From NCBI GenBank assembly GCA_031397915.1, contig JANNMM010000034.1, forward strand, positions 1-41,031: 41,031 nt of DNA, in the 5' to 3' direction. This stretch comes from JANYCG01 sp031397915. Its GTDB lineage: Bacteria > Pseudomonadota > Gammaproteobacteria > Burkholderiales > Burkholderiaceae_C. A model generated the notes under the pieces. That model had not been told where the DNA came from. It worked only from the letters and a program-made list of their open reading frames with translations, and did no database searches. Of the stretch, positions 8,744-16,728 are shown piece after piece. Within the stretch, counting starts at the first letter, position 1. Every line of letters begins with the position of its first letter. The translations under genes were made by a program, and so were the position numbers.

Positions 8744-9340
8744 ATGCCACTGCGTTCGCCCACCACCCATTTGCTCTATCTGCACGGATTCCGCTCGTCG
8801 CCCCAGTCGACCAAGGCGCGCCTGACGGCTGCGCGCGTGGCGCGGGACCACCCGTCCGTCACCTGGTGGTGCCCGCAGTTGCCACCCTCACCGCATGAAG
8901 CCGCTGATTTGATCGAACACGGCACGGCAGCCTGGCCGCGCGAGTCCATGGCCGTCATCGGCTCCTCGTTGGGTGGTTTTTACGCGACCTGGCTGGCAGA
9001 AACCCGAGGCTGCAAGGCGGTGTTGCTCAACCCGGCCGTGTTTGCGGCGCGTGATTTGGCCAAATACGTCGGTGAACACAGCAGCTGGCACAACCCGGAG
9101 GAGAAATTCGTCTTCAAGGCCGGCTATGTGGACGAACTTCACATCCTGGAGCGCCAGGGCCTCGGGCGCCCTGAGAACTATCTGGCCATCATCGCCAAGG
9201 GCGACGAGGTGCTGAGCTGGCGTGAAATGACGGCGCGGTATTCTGGTGCAGCCATTCACCTGCTTGAAGGCAGCGACCACGCGATCAGTGAATTTGAGGA
9301 CTACCTGCCCGAGGTGGTGGCGTTTCTGGCGCTTTTGTAA
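8744..9340 (+). CDS. YqiA/YcfP-type alpha/beta hydrolase (esterase)
   Basis: This 198-residue hydrolase has LLYLHGFRSSP near the N-terminus (oxyanion HG), the nucleophile elbow GSSLGGFYA, and a late EGSDHAISEFEDYLP that supplies the catalytic His. This is the compact YqiA arrangement, an esterase on short acyl chains in characterised members. The frame stays open far upstream (to 7865) but only over the complement of rodA; the ATG at 8744 gives a normal family start. It is divergent from rodA across 75 bp, which must hold both promoters. Confidence 0.8.
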   Translation: MPLRSPTTHLLYLHGFRSSPQSTKARLTAARVARDHPSVTWWCPQLPPSPHEAADLIEHGTAAWPRESMAVIGSSLGGFYATWLAETRGCKAVLLNPAVFAARDLAKYVGEHSSWHNPEEKFVFKAGYVDELHILERQGLGRPENYLAIIAKGDEVLSWREMTARYSGAAIHLLEGSDHAISEFEDYLPEVVAFLALL

Positions 9341-9343
9341 CGC

Positions 9344-9359
9344 GCCCTTCGGGCTTTCT
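9344..9359 (+). terminator. Weak hairpin with T-run after the esterase gene
   Basis: GCCC-TTC-GGGC (9344-9354) followed by TTTCT lies 3 bp after the esterase stop. The stem has only 4 bp and the loop 3 nt, so it is at most a leaky terminator. The next gene starts 47 bp further on the same strand. Confidence 0.25.
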
Positions 9360-9400
9360 GGCGATCCGGTCCGGTCTGGTTGCCATGGGACAATTCCCGC

Positions 9401-11491
9401 ATGTACGTATTGTTTGATGAAGCCGGGAAGTTTTTGGCCGGCACGGTCTTGTCTGAAACCGACGCCTCGCTGCAGGTTGAGCTGGACAGCGGTAAACGCG
9501 TCAAGGTCAAAACCGCCAACGCGCTCCTGAAGTTCGAAAAACCCGCCCCCAAGGCGTTTGTGGACGAGGCCCTCAGCGTGAGCCAGTCGATTGAGCTGGA
9601 ACTGGCCTGGGAATTTGCCCCTGAGGACGAATTCGCCTTCGGCGAGCTGGCGCGCGAGTATTTTTCGACCGACGGCAAGGAGGCGAGCCAGGCCCAGCAG
9701 GCAGGCACGCTGTTTCGCCTGTTCGATTCACCGCACTACTTCCGCCGCGCGGGCAAGGGACGGTTTCGCAAGGCCGGGGCCGACGTGATCGCGCAGGCAC
9801 TCGTGGCCATTGAAAAAAAGAAACGCGTCGTCGAGCAGATCGCCCAGTGGGTGGCTGAGCTCAGCCAGGGCAGTTGCCCGGCGCCAATTCGCCAGGAGCT
9901 CTACAAGATCCTGTTCAAACCCGACAAGAATGCGCCTGAATATAAAGCTGTGGTGGAGGCGTCGCGTGCCACCCACCTGGCCCCGCTGGATTTGCTGCAG
10001 CAGGCTGGCGCCATCGATTCACCCTACCAGTTCCACTGGAAACGATTCCTGTTCGAGAACTTCCCAAAAGGCACCGATTTCCCCGCGCTGCAAGCCCCGG
10101 TTTTCAAGGAAGACTTGCCTCTGGCCGATGTGCAGGCCTACTCCATCGACGACTCCGCCACCACTGAAATTGACGACGCCCTGAGCGTGCGCGGGCTGGG
10201 CAAAGGCGAGGTCACGGTGGGCATCCACATTGCCGCGCCGGCGCTGGCGCTGCAGCCGGGTGACGCGATCGACAAACTGGGCCGAAGCCGCCTCTCCACG
10301 TTGTACATGCCGGGTTACAAGGTAACGATGTTGCCCGATGTCCTGGTGCAAACCTTCACCTTGCAGGCGGGGCGCGCCTGCCCGGCGGTATCGCTGTATG
10401 TCACGCTGGATGAGGCCACCCTGGAGATCAAGGCGCGTGAAACCCGGCTCGAGCGGGTGCCGATTGCCGCCAACCTGCGCCACGACAAACTCGACAGCGT
10501 GGTCACCGCCCAATGGCTTGAGCCCACCCAGCCTGGCGACGCAACGCAGGCACAAGTTCCGGACGTCCCGCGCGACCAGCTGTCGTTTTTGTTCCGGCTG
10601 GCCCAGGACCTCAAGGCCAAACGCGAAGTGGTGCGGGGCAAACCCGAAACCTTCAACCGGCCGGACTACAACTTCAAACTGGTGGGCGAACGCGCTGACG
10701 GCGCGGAGCCCGCGGGCACCGAGCAGGTGCAGATCAGCACGCGGCAACGCGGCGCGCCGCTGGACTTGATCGTCGCCGAAGCCATGATCCTGGCCAACAG
10801 CACCTGGGGCCTGTGGCTGGCCGAACTCGGCGTGCCCGGTATTTACCGCAGCCAGGCCTCGCTTTTGCCAGGCGTGAAGGTGCGCATGGGCACCAAGGCG
10901 CTGCCGCACGCGGGCATCGGCGTGCGCGCCTATGCCTGGAGCTCCTCGCCCCTGCGCCGCTACACCGACCTGGTGAACCAGTGGCAGATCATCGCCTGCG
11001 TGCGCCACGGCCAGACGGCGGCGCTGGCAGCGCCCTTCAAACCCAAGGACGCCGAGTTGTTCTCCATCATCTCGGCGTTTGACGCGGCCTATTCGGCCTA
11101 CAACGGTTACCAGGGCGCGATGGAGCGCTTCTGGACGCTCAAATACCTGCAGCAAAACGCCATCACCGAGGTTATTGGCGTGGTGTTTCGCGACAACATG
11201 GTGCGCGCCGATGATTTGCCGCTGGTGTTGTCGGTGCTGGGCGCGCAAAACCTGCCTCGCGGCGCGCACGTGCGCGTGAAGCTCGGCGAGATTGACGAGA
11301 TCACGCTGGACGTGAGCGGCACGGTGGTCGAGCGGCTGGATGGGGATGCCGCTGGCCTGGATGCGCCAGACGCCGAACTGCGCGATGACGCAGACCCAGA
11401 CGACAGCGAGGAGCCGATGGCTGGCCCGATTGCGATTGCTATGAAATTGGATGAAGCCGAGGCCACTTCAGGCGATAATCCAGCCTCGTGA
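9401..11491 (+). CDS. RNB-domain exoribonuclease (RNase II/R family)
   Basis: This 696-residue 3'-5' exoribonuclease carries the RNB catalytic signature DDSATTEIDDALSV near residues 245-260 (the Asp residues bind Mg2+) and the later conserved SSSPLRRYTDLVNQ, which positions RNA. A winged-helix-like region lies before the RNB domain and a short S1-like tail after it (RVKLGEIDEITLDVSGTVVERL). The very C-terminus is acidic. The chosen ATG at 9401 starts MYVLFDEAGKFLAGTV, a natural first strand; a TTG 21 bp earlier is less likely. It is nearer the short VacB/RNase II branch than E. coli RNase R (about 810 residues). Its stop overlaps the next start (GTGA). Confidence 0.87.
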   Translation: MYVLFDEAGKFLAGTVLSETDASLQVELDSGKRVKVKTANALLKFEKPAPKAFVDEALSVSQSIELELAWEFAPEDEFAFGELAREYFSTDGKEASQAQQAGTLFRLFDSPHYFRRAGKGRFRKAGADVIAQALVAIEKKKRVVEQIAQWVAELSQGSCPAPIRQELYKILFKPDKNAPEYKAVVEASRATHLAPLDLLQQAGAIDSPYQFHWKRFLFENFPKGTDFPALQAPVFKEDLPLADVQAYSIDDSATTEIDDALSVRGLGKGEVTVGIHIAAPALALQPGDAIDKLGRSRLSTLYMPGYKVTMLPDVLVQTFTLQAGRACPAVSLYVTLDEATLEIKARETRLERVPIAANLRHDKLDSVVTAQWLEPTQPGDATQAQVPDVPRDQLSFLFRLAQDLKAKREVVRGKPETFNRPDYNFKLVGERADGAEPAGTEQVQISTRQRGAPLDLIVAEAMILANSTWGLWLAELGVPGIYRSQASLLPGVKVRMGTKALPHAGIGVRAYAWSSSPLRRYTDLVNQWQIIACVRHGQTAALAAPFKPKDAELFSIISAFDAAYSAYNGYQGAMERFWTLKYLQQNAITEVIGVVFRDNMVRADDLPLVLSVLGAQNLPRGAHVRVKLGEIDEITLDVSGTVVERLDGDAAGLDAPDAELRDDADPDDSEEPMAGPIAIAMKLDEAEATSGDNPAS

Positions 11492-12345
11492 ACCTGCGTC
11501 AATTCAGCACCCTGCAAATTGCGCTCGGCGCTTCCGTCGCCGTGCATGCCGCGTTGTTGACGGTACGTTTTGTCGACCCGCAGAGCTTCAACCGCGTGTT
11601 TCAGGACACGCCGCTGGAAGTGATCCTCGTCAACGCCCGCACCAACGAAAAACCCGACAAGGCCAAAGCCATCGCGCAGGCCTCCATGGCCGGCGGCGGC
11701 GAGCTTGAAAAAGGCCGCGCCACCACACCTTTGCCCACCAGCCTGGTTACCGAAGCCGGCGACAGCATGGAAGAAGAAGCGCGGCGGGAATTACAGGCCC
11801 TGCAGGAGCAGCAAACCATGTTGCTCGCGCAGGTGAAAAACCAGCTGGCCGCCCTGCCGCCGCCCGACCCTAAACGCGCCGCCGTCAATGCTGACCAGCA
11901 GGCCACCGAGGAGAAGCGGCGCAAGTTGATCAAGGCGCTGGCCGAAATCGAGCGGCGCATCAATTCGGAGAGCGCCAAGCCGAAGAAGCGGTACATCAGC
12001 CCGGCCACGCGCGAAGAGGTTTACGCGCTGTATTACGACAGCCTGCGCCGCGCCATCGAAGACAAGGGCACTGAAAACTTCCCCGAAGCCGGCGGCAAGA
12101 AGCTGTATGGCGAACTGACGATGATCGTGCACGTGAACCACGACGGGCAGATCCTCAAGACCGATATCGTGGAGAGCTCGGGCAATCGCAACCTGGACCG
12201 CCGGGCCGAAGTGATTGCGCGCCATGCCGCGCCGTTTGGCGAATTCAACGCCGCCATGCGCGCCAAGGCTGACCAGATTCTGGTGGTCTCGCGCTTCAAG
12301 TTCACCCGTGACGAAACGCTCGAAACCCGGCTCACCTCGCAGTAG
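11488..12345 (+). CDS. TonB-like energy-transducer protein
   Basis: This 285-residue protein starts with GTG overlapping the previous stop. One hydrophobic segment (about residues 8-26) anchors it in the inner membrane. A charged helical region follows (EEEARRELQALQEQQ; EEKRRKLIKALAEIERRI). The last 90 residues look like a TonB C-terminal fold: YGELTMIVHVNHDGQILKTD, then VESSGNRNLDRRAEVIA and RFKFTRDE. Classic TonB has a long Pro-rich spacer; here it is replaced by predicted coiled coil, and no exbBD are nearby. It may span the periplasm, but its outer-membrane partner is unknown. Confidence 0.75.
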   Translation: MNLRQFSTLQIALGASVAVHAALLTVRFVDPQSFNRVFQDTPLEVILVNARTNEKPDKAKAIAQASMAGGGELEKGRATTPLPTSLVTEAGDSMEEEARRELQALQEQQTMLLAQVKNQLAALPPPDPKRAAVNADQQATEEKRRKLIKALAEIERRINSESAKPKKRYISPATREEVYALYYDSLRRAIEDKGTENFPEAGGKKLYGELTMIVHVNHDGQILKTDIVESSGNRNLDRRAEVIARHAAPFGEFNAAMRAKADQILVVSRFKFTRDETLETRLTSQ

Positions 12346-13114
12346 CCCGGGTTCCGGCAGCAACCCGTTGCGCTGGTTGCGCCCCGCGTGGCATGGGTTG
12401 CTCCTGCTGTGTTGTGCCGTGCTCGCCTTGCAGCTTTTTTTTGTTGCGCGCATTGCCCTGATGGTCGTGGTGGACCCGCAGTCAACCGCGTTTGAGCGCT
12501 CCGAAGCCTGGCGCATCAGCACACAAAAAGACAGCCTGCGCTGGCGCCAGCAATGGCTCGACTATGCCCAGCTTCCCGAAACACTCAAACGCGCCGTGAT
12601 CGCCTCCGAAGACGATGCCTTCGCCTGGCACGACGGCGTGGACTGGGAGTCGATCGAGACGGCCTGGGAGAAAAACAACAAGGCCGAGGCGGCCCACACA
12701 AAACGGGCCACCCAGCCGGCGGCGAAAAGGCCCGTCAAGAGCCCCAAGGTGGTCGGCGGCTCGACTATCACGCAGCAGCTGGCGAAAAACCTTTTTCTGT
12801 CTGGTGAACGCACGCTGGCGCGCAAAGGGCAGGAGTTTGTGCTGACGCTGTTGCTCGAGACCTTGCTGGGTAAAGAACGCATTCTGGAGATCTACCTCAA
12901 CCATGTTGAATGGGGCGAAGGTGTTTTTGGTGCAGAGGCCGCCGCGTGGCATTACTTTCGCAAACCTGCGGCCAAACTGACCCGTTATGAATCTGCCCGA
13001 CTGGCAGTGATGTTGCCACGGCCGAAATATTTTGAGAAATTGCCGAATTCGGGTTACCTTGCCGAACGTGCGGCGGTTATCGTTGGCCGCATGGCAAACG
13101 CTGAATTGCCCTGA
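12308..13114 (+). CDS. mtgA: Monofunctional biosynthetic peptidoglycan transglycosylase MtgA
   Basis: This GT51-family enzyme polymerises lipid II without a transpeptidase domain. After one N-terminal membrane segment it has the catalytic Glu motif VIASEDDAFAWHDGVDWESI, then GGSTITQQLAKNLFLSGERT and ILEIYLNHVEWGEGVFGAEA, all standard GT51 blocks. Between the first two blocks is an inserted Lys/Ala-rich stretch of roughly 20 residues (NNKAEAAHTKRATQPAAK) not found in E. coli MtgA. The start is uncertain: GTG 12308 (268 residues) overlaps the TonB-like gene by 38 bp; TTG 12368 would give 248 residues and avoid the overlap. The next gene starts 15 bp after its stop. Confidence 0.88.
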   Translation: MTKRSKPGSPRSSPGSGSNPLRWLRPAWHGLLLLCCAVLALQLFFVARIALMVVVDPQSTAFERSEAWRISTQKDSLRWRQQWLDYAQLPETLKRAVIASEDDAFAWHDGVDWESIETAWEKNNKAEAAHTKRATQPAAKRPVKSPKVVGGSTITQQLAKNLFLSGERTLARKGQEFVLTLLLETLLGKERILEIYLNHVEWGEGVFGAEAAAWHYFRKPAAKLTRYESARLAVMLPRPKYFEKLPNSGYLAERAAVIVGRMANAELP

Positions 13115-13129
13115 GCATTTTTAAAGTCC

Positions 13130-13741
13130 ATGCGCGTCAAACTCATGAGTTGGTTCCTGCTCGGCTTGATCCGGGTGCTTACTGGCTCGCAGGCGCGCTG
13201 GTACGGCTGCCCGCCGATGGCCGAGCAGCGCATTTACTTCGCCAACCACCAGAGCCATGCCGACCTGATCCTGATCTGGGCTGCCTTGCCGCACGAGCTG
13301 CGCGCCATCGTGCGCCCGATCGCCGCACGCGAGTACTGGACCAAAACGCCCCTGCGCGAGTGGATCACGACGGCCGTCTTCAACGCGGTGTATGTCTCGC
13401 GCGAACGCAATGCCGGTGAAGACCCGCTGGAGCCCCTGATCGACGCACTTGAGAATGGCGACGGCATCATCCTTTTCCCGGAGGGCACACGCGGCCATGC
13501 GGAGGAACCTGCGCCGTTCAAGGCCGGCCTGTATAACCTCGCGCAGCGTTTCCCGCAGGTGGTGCTGGTGCCCACCTGGATCAACAACGTGCAGCGGGTG
13601 ATGCCCAAGGGCGAAGTGGTGCCGGTGCCGGTCTTGTGCTCGGTCACTTTCGGCGCACCCATCCGGCTGGAAGCAGGTGAAGAGCGGCGTGCGTTTCTGG
13701 ACCGCGCCCGTGCCTGCGTGATCGCCCTGCGTGACGTGTAA
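13130..13741 (+). CDS. PlsC-like 1-acyl-glycerol-3-phosphate acyltransferase
   Basis: This 203-residue protein has the acyltransferase motif NHQSHAD (H-x4-D) near residue 39 and FPEGTRG near residue 117, plus a hydrophobic N-terminus. These place it in the PlsC/LPLAT superfamily, which transfers acyl groups to lysophosphatidate or related lipids. It is short and divergent, so it may be an accessory rather than the housekeeping PlsC. It sits 15 bp after mtgA and 24 bp before a CdsA-like gene, so the pair may form a two-step route from a lysophospholipid to a CDP-activated lipid. Confidence 0.78.
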   Translation: MRVKLMSWFLLGLIRVLTGSQARWYGCPPMAEQRIYFANHQSHADLILIWAALPHELRAIVRPIAAREYWTKTPLREWITTAVFNAVYVSRERNAGEDPLEPLIDALENGDGIILFPEGTRGHAEEPAPFKAGLYNLAQRFPQVVLVPTWINNVQRVMPKGEVVPVPVLCSVTFGAPIRLEAGEERRAFLDRARACVIALRDV

Positions 13742-13765
13742 GTTTGCCGATTCAACGCCCGCGCG

Positions 13766-14755
13766 ATGTACCTCTACCTGAAAAACCTCACCAGCACGCA
13801 GCAGGTCGGCGCGATGTTCATCATCCTGTTTGGCCTCTTGATGCTGGCGAATCTGCTCCATTTCTTTTATACCCTGCGCGAACACGGCGACGACGACGCT
13901 GCCGGAGCGCGCCGCCAGGAGTTGCGCAACCTGCAGGGCATTTTGCGCACCAGCTGGGTCATGATGATCGTCTTCTGGGTCGGCTGGATGGCGGGCGAAT
14001 GGGTGGCGATCTGGCTCTTCGGCCTGGTGGCGTTTTTCGCGCTGCGCGAGTTCCTCACGCTTTCGCCCACGCGCCGGGGCGACCACCGCAGCCTGGTGCT
14101 GGCTTTCTTTGTGGTGTTGCCAGTGCAATTCTGGCTGGTCGGCACCGAGCGCTTTGACCTGTTCACCGTGTTCATACCGGTTTATGTGTTCCTCGCCATC
14201 CCGGTGGTGAGCGCACTGGCGGACGACCCGACGCGGTTTCTGGAGCGCAACGCCAAGCTGCAATGGGGCATCATGGTGTGCATTTACGGCATGAGCCATG
14301 TGCCAGCGCTGTTGCTGCTGGATTTTCCCAATTACGACAAGAAAAACGCCTTCCTGGTTTTCTTTCTCGTGATCGTGGTGCAAACCTGCGTCGTGGTGCA
14401 GCACTTTGCCTCGCGTTATTTCAAGGCGCCACCAGCTGCGCCCAACATCAGCCAGAGTTTCAACTGGCGCAGCTGGTTCATTGCGCTGCTGGTGGCGGGT
14501 CTCGCGGGCACGGTGTTGTCGGGCATCACGCCGTTTTTTCCGGCGCAGGGATTCGTCATGGCGGTGATCGCCTGCACGGCCGGCACACTGGGCCACTTTG
14601 TGATGAAGGCACTCAAGCGCGACCGCGGTATTCCGAGCTGGGGCGGGCAGATGGCGTCTGTCACCGGCGCGGGCGGGCTGCTGGACCGGGTCGACGCCCT
14701 GTGTTTTGCAGCGCCGGTGTTTTTCCACTCGGTGCGCTGGTATTTTGACCTGTGA
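13766..14755 (+). CDS. CdsA-like phosphatidate cytidylyltransferase (COG4589/YnbB type)
   Basis: This 329-residue membrane protein has about eight hydrophobic segments. Near the C-terminus it carries KALKRDRGIPSWGGQ followed by GAGGLLDRVDAL, which corresponds to the CDP-diglyceride synthase signature ([ST]-x-x-KR...HGG-x-x-DR-x-D), with GAGG in place of HGG. Such proteins make CDP-diacylglycerol. The long N-terminal extension and the PlsC-like neighbour fit the YnbB-type branch rather than canonical cdsA next to dxr and uppS. The last 153 bp before ruvC hold a palindrome and a repeat element. Confidence 0.75.
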   Translation: MYLYLKNLTSTQQVGAMFIILFGLLMLANLLHFFYTLREHGDDDAAGARRQELRNLQGILRTSWVMMIVFWVGWMAGEWVAIWLFGLVAFFALREFLTLSPTRRGDHRSLVLAFFVVLPVQFWLVGTERFDLFTVFIPVYVFLAIPVVSALADDPTRFLERNAKLQWGIMVCIYGMSHVPALLLLDFPNYDKKNAFLVFFLVIVVQTCVVVQHFASRYFKAPPAAPNISQSFNWRSWFIALLVAGLAGTVLSGITPFFPAQGFVMAVIACTAGTLGHFVMKALKRDRGIPSWGGQMASVTGAGGLLDRVDALCFAAPVFFHSVRWYFDL

Positions 14756-14774
14756 GCCGGGTTTGATTGAATAA

Positions 14775-14790
14775 TTAACACCCATGTTAA
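14775..14790. promoter_or_regulatory. TTAAC-N6-GTTAA palindrome upstream of ruvC
   Basis: TTAAC (14775-14779) and GTTAA (14786-14790) flank ACCCAT. The central four bases (CCCA) are exactly the complement of those (TGGG) in the site at 34419-34434, so the two 16-bp sites are the same sequence in opposite orientation. A third site of the same form is at 34380-34395. The shape suits a dimeric DNA-binding protein; the protein is unknown. It lies 20 bp after the CdsA-like stop and 119 bp before the ruvC ATG. Confidence 0.5.
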
Positions 14791-14845
14791 TTTTATCTGC
14801 TTTATGGGCTGAAAATCGCATTTTTAGAGATTTTTTGGCATCAAA

Positions 14846-14886
14846 GTCACGAATTATATGGATTGTTAGCTATATTATTAATAGCA
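14846..14886 (+). repeat. Copy B of the 41-bp dispersed AT-rich element
   Basis: It starts GTCACGAATTATATGGATTG and ends AGCTAT-N7-ATAGCA, a GCTAT/ATAGC inverted repeat. Length is identical to copies A (4966-5006) and C (34489-34529); hand counts are 34/41 to A and 29/41 to C. It ends 22 bp before the ruvC ATG, so its AT-rich core (TATATTATTAATAG) may also overlap the ruvC promoter. Confidence 0.75.
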
Positions 14887-14908
14887 TTTATGCAGGGCAC
14901 GTTGCCGC

Positions 14909-15472
14909 ATGAGAATCCTCGGCATCGACCCCGGTTTGCGCACCACCGGTTTTGGCGTGATTGACGTGGCGGGCAGCCAGCTTTCCTACGTGGCCAGTGG
15001 CACTATCAGCACCATCCACCTTGACAAGGGCCAGTTGCCCGAGCGGCTCAAGGTGCTGTTTGACGGCGTGCGTGAAGTGGTGGCGCGTTATGCGCCCGAT
15101 GAAACCTCGGTGGAGATCGTTTTCGTCAATGTCAACCCGCAAAGCACGCTGCTCCTGGGCCAGGCGCGCGGCGCGTGTATCACGGCACTGGTTTCCAGCG
15201 ACTTGCCCGTGCACGAATACACCGCGCTGCAAATGAAGCATGCCGTGGCCGGGCATGGCCGCGCAGACAAAACACAGGTGCAGGAAATGGTCAAACGGCT
15301 GCTGAAACTGCCGGGCCTGCCGGGCAAAGATGCCGCTGATGCGCTCGGTCTGGCCATCACCCATGCGCATGCTGGCGCCGGGCTGGCACGCCTGCAGGCG
15401 GCCAAGGGGCTGGGCGCGGGGCTCGACGCCGCCGTGGGCAAACGCTCTTACCGCGCGGGGCGCAGCCGGTAA
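14909..15472 (+). CDS. ruvC: Crossover junction endodeoxyribonuclease RuvC
   Basis: This 187-residue Holliday-junction resolvase acts as a dimer with RuvAB. All four acidic catalytic residues are visible: Asp7 in MRILGIDPGL, Glu69 in SVEIVFVNVNPQSTLLLGQA, and Asp141/Asp144 in KDAADALGLAITHAH. Length is near the usual 170-185, with a slightly longer Arg-rich tail. No ruvA or ruvB lies next to it in this window, and I saw no LexA-like CTGT-N8-ACAG site upstream. Confidence 0.95.
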   Translation: MRILGIDPGLRTTGFGVIDVAGSQLSYVASGTISTIHLDKGQLPERLKVLFDGVREVVARYAPDETSVEIVFVNVNPQSTLLLGQARGACITALVSSDLPVHEYTALQMKHAVAGHGRADKTQVQEMVKRLLKLPGLPGKDAADALGLAITHAHAGAGLARLQAAKGLGAGLDAAVGKRSYRAGRSR

Positions 15473-15506
15473 CTTGCCCTGCAGGTCGACCCCGCCGGAT
15501 TCAATG

Positions 15507-15683
15507 TCAGGCCAGGCGCTCCAGCACCAGCACCGCAAAAAACCCGAACGCGGCAATCAGGGTCCACTTCAAGATGAGCAGGCCCCATTTTTTGAAGCGG
15601 ACCTGGCCGGTGCCGGCATAGAAGGCGAAGGACACGACCGCTCCGATCAGCAGCAGCATGATGAGCCAGCGGAACAGGAGCAT
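15507..15683 (-). CDS. Small two-segment membrane protein (58 residues), unknown function
   Basis: An unbroken frame runs from ATG 15683 to TGA at 15507-15509. It has two hydrophobic stretches, about residues 4-22 (WLIMLLLIGAVVSFAFYAG) and 34-53 (GLLILKWTLIAAFGFFAVLV), joined by a short basic loop (GQVRFKKW), so both ends probably face the same side. It starts 11 bp after the lpxC stop on the same strand and should be co-transcribed with it. I do not recognise a named family. The gene is supported by its clean hydrophobic pattern and tight spacing. It ends facing ruvC. Confidence 0.7.
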   Translation of the reverse strand: MLLFRWLIMLLLIGAVVSFAFYAGTGQVRFKKWGLLILKWTLIAAFGFFAVLVLERLA

Positions 15684-15694
15684 GGTCGGGTGTG

Positions 15695-16618
15695 TTACCA
15701 GGCGCGTGCCAGCTGGCCAAAACCGCTGGGCGCGAGTTTCTCGTCTTCAAAGGTGGCGACCTCCCAGGCGTCGGCACGCGAGAGCAGCTCACGAAGGAGC
15801 TTGTTGTTCAGCTCATGGCCTGAGCGAAAGGCGCTGTAGGCTGCCAGCAGCGGTTTGCCCAGCATGTGCATGTCGCCCATGGCGTCGAGGATTTTGTGTT
15901 TGACGAACTCGTCGTCATACCGCAGGCCACCGGCGTTGAGGATCTTGTAGTCGTCCATGACGATGGCGTTGTCGAGCCCGCCACCCAGGCCCAGGCCGTT
16001 GACGCGCATGTTTTCGACGTCTTTGGTGAAACCGAAGGTGCGCGCCCGGGCGATGTCGCGCGAGTAGGAGTCGCGGCTCATGTCAAACTCAACGCGCTGG
16101 CCGGAGGAATCGACCGCCGGGTGGTCAAAATCGATTTCAAAGCTGAGTTTGTAGCCGTGGTATGGCTCGAGGCGCGCCCAGCGTTCGTCCTGACCCGCAC
16201 CCACGCGCACCTCAACCGGCTTGAGCACGCGGATGAAACGCCGCGGCGCGTTCAGGAGTTCTATCCCGGCGCTTTGCAGGAGAAAGACAAACGAGGCAGC
16301 GGAGCCGTCAAGAATCGGCACTTCTTCGGCGGTGATGTCAACATACAGGTTGTCGACACCCAGGCCGGCGCAGGCTGACATCAAATGCTCCACTGTGGAG
16401 ACACGCGCGCCGCCGTTGGACACCCGCGTGGCCAGCCGGGTGTCGGTCACCGCGGTGGCCGCCATCGGAATGTCCACCACATGCGGCAGGTCAACGCGCC
16501 GAAAGACGATCCCTGTATCAGCCGGCGCCGGGCGCAACGTCAGCTCGACCCGCTGCCCGCTGTGCAGGCCCACCCCCACCGCCTTGGTGAGGGATTTGAG
16601 GGTGCGCTGTTTAATCAC
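15695..16618 (-). CDS. lpxC: UDP-3-O-acyl-N-acetylglucosamine deacetylase LpxC
   Basis: This 307-residue zinc enzyme catalyses the first committed step of lipid A synthesis. The zinc ligands appear as His78 (STVEHLMSA), His241 and Asp245 (KHKILDAMGD), and the catalytic His268 (RSGHELNNK) is also present. Length is normal. It is the last named gene of the dcw cluster, 110 bp after ftsZ; that gap contains a GC-rich repeat hairpin. Linkage of lpxC to ftsZ is the usual proteobacterial order and couples outer-membrane growth to division genes. Confidence 0.97.
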   Translation of the reverse strand: MIKQRTLKSLTKAVGVGLHSGQRVELTLRPAPADTGIVFRRVDLPHVVDIPMAATAVTDTRLATRVSNGGARVSTVEHLMSACAGLGVDNLYVDITAEEVPILDGSAASFVFLLQSAGIELLNAPRRFIRVLKPVEVRVGAGQDERWARLEPYHGYKLSFEIDFDHPAVDSSGQRVEFDMSRDSYSRDIARARTFGFTKDVENMRVNGLGLGGGLDNAIVMDDYKILNAGGLRYDDEFVKHKILDAMGDMHMLGKPLLAAYSAFRSGHELNNKLLRELLSRADAWEVATFEDEKLAPSGFGQLARAW

Positions 16619-16645
16619 ACCGCAATTTTAGTTGAGACACGTTTT

Positions 16646-16722
16646 CCGACGGGCCGCCCCCAGGAAAACGCGGCCCCCTCCGGGGGGCAGGGAGCCTCAC
16701 GCAGTGGGCGACCGTGGGGGCC
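16646..16722 (-). repeat. GC-rich REP-like repeat, copy 2 (ftsZ-lpxC gap)
   Basis: On the minus strand it reads GGCCCCCACG, a variable part, CACTGCGTG, then CTGCCCCCCGGAGGGGGCC and a tail ending near CCTGGGGGCGGCCCG. The order and wording match the repeat at 32621-32695. The core CACT...GGGGGCC agrees at about 28 of 35 aligned columns by hand. The C-run/G-run hairpin lies 23 bp or more past the ftsZ stop and could weaken or end transcription into lpxC, though no T-run follows. Confidence 0.7.
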
Positions 16723-16728
16723 ACGTCC

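Noticed and set aside
13121..14821. 566-residue minus-strand open frame
   Set aside because: It covers the complement of two well-supported plus-strand genes and has the His/Arg/Gln-rich composition of an antisense shadow.
14756..14908. SOS (LexA) box upstream of ruvC
   Set aside because: No CTGT-N8-ACAG-like site is visible; the palindrome there has a different form.
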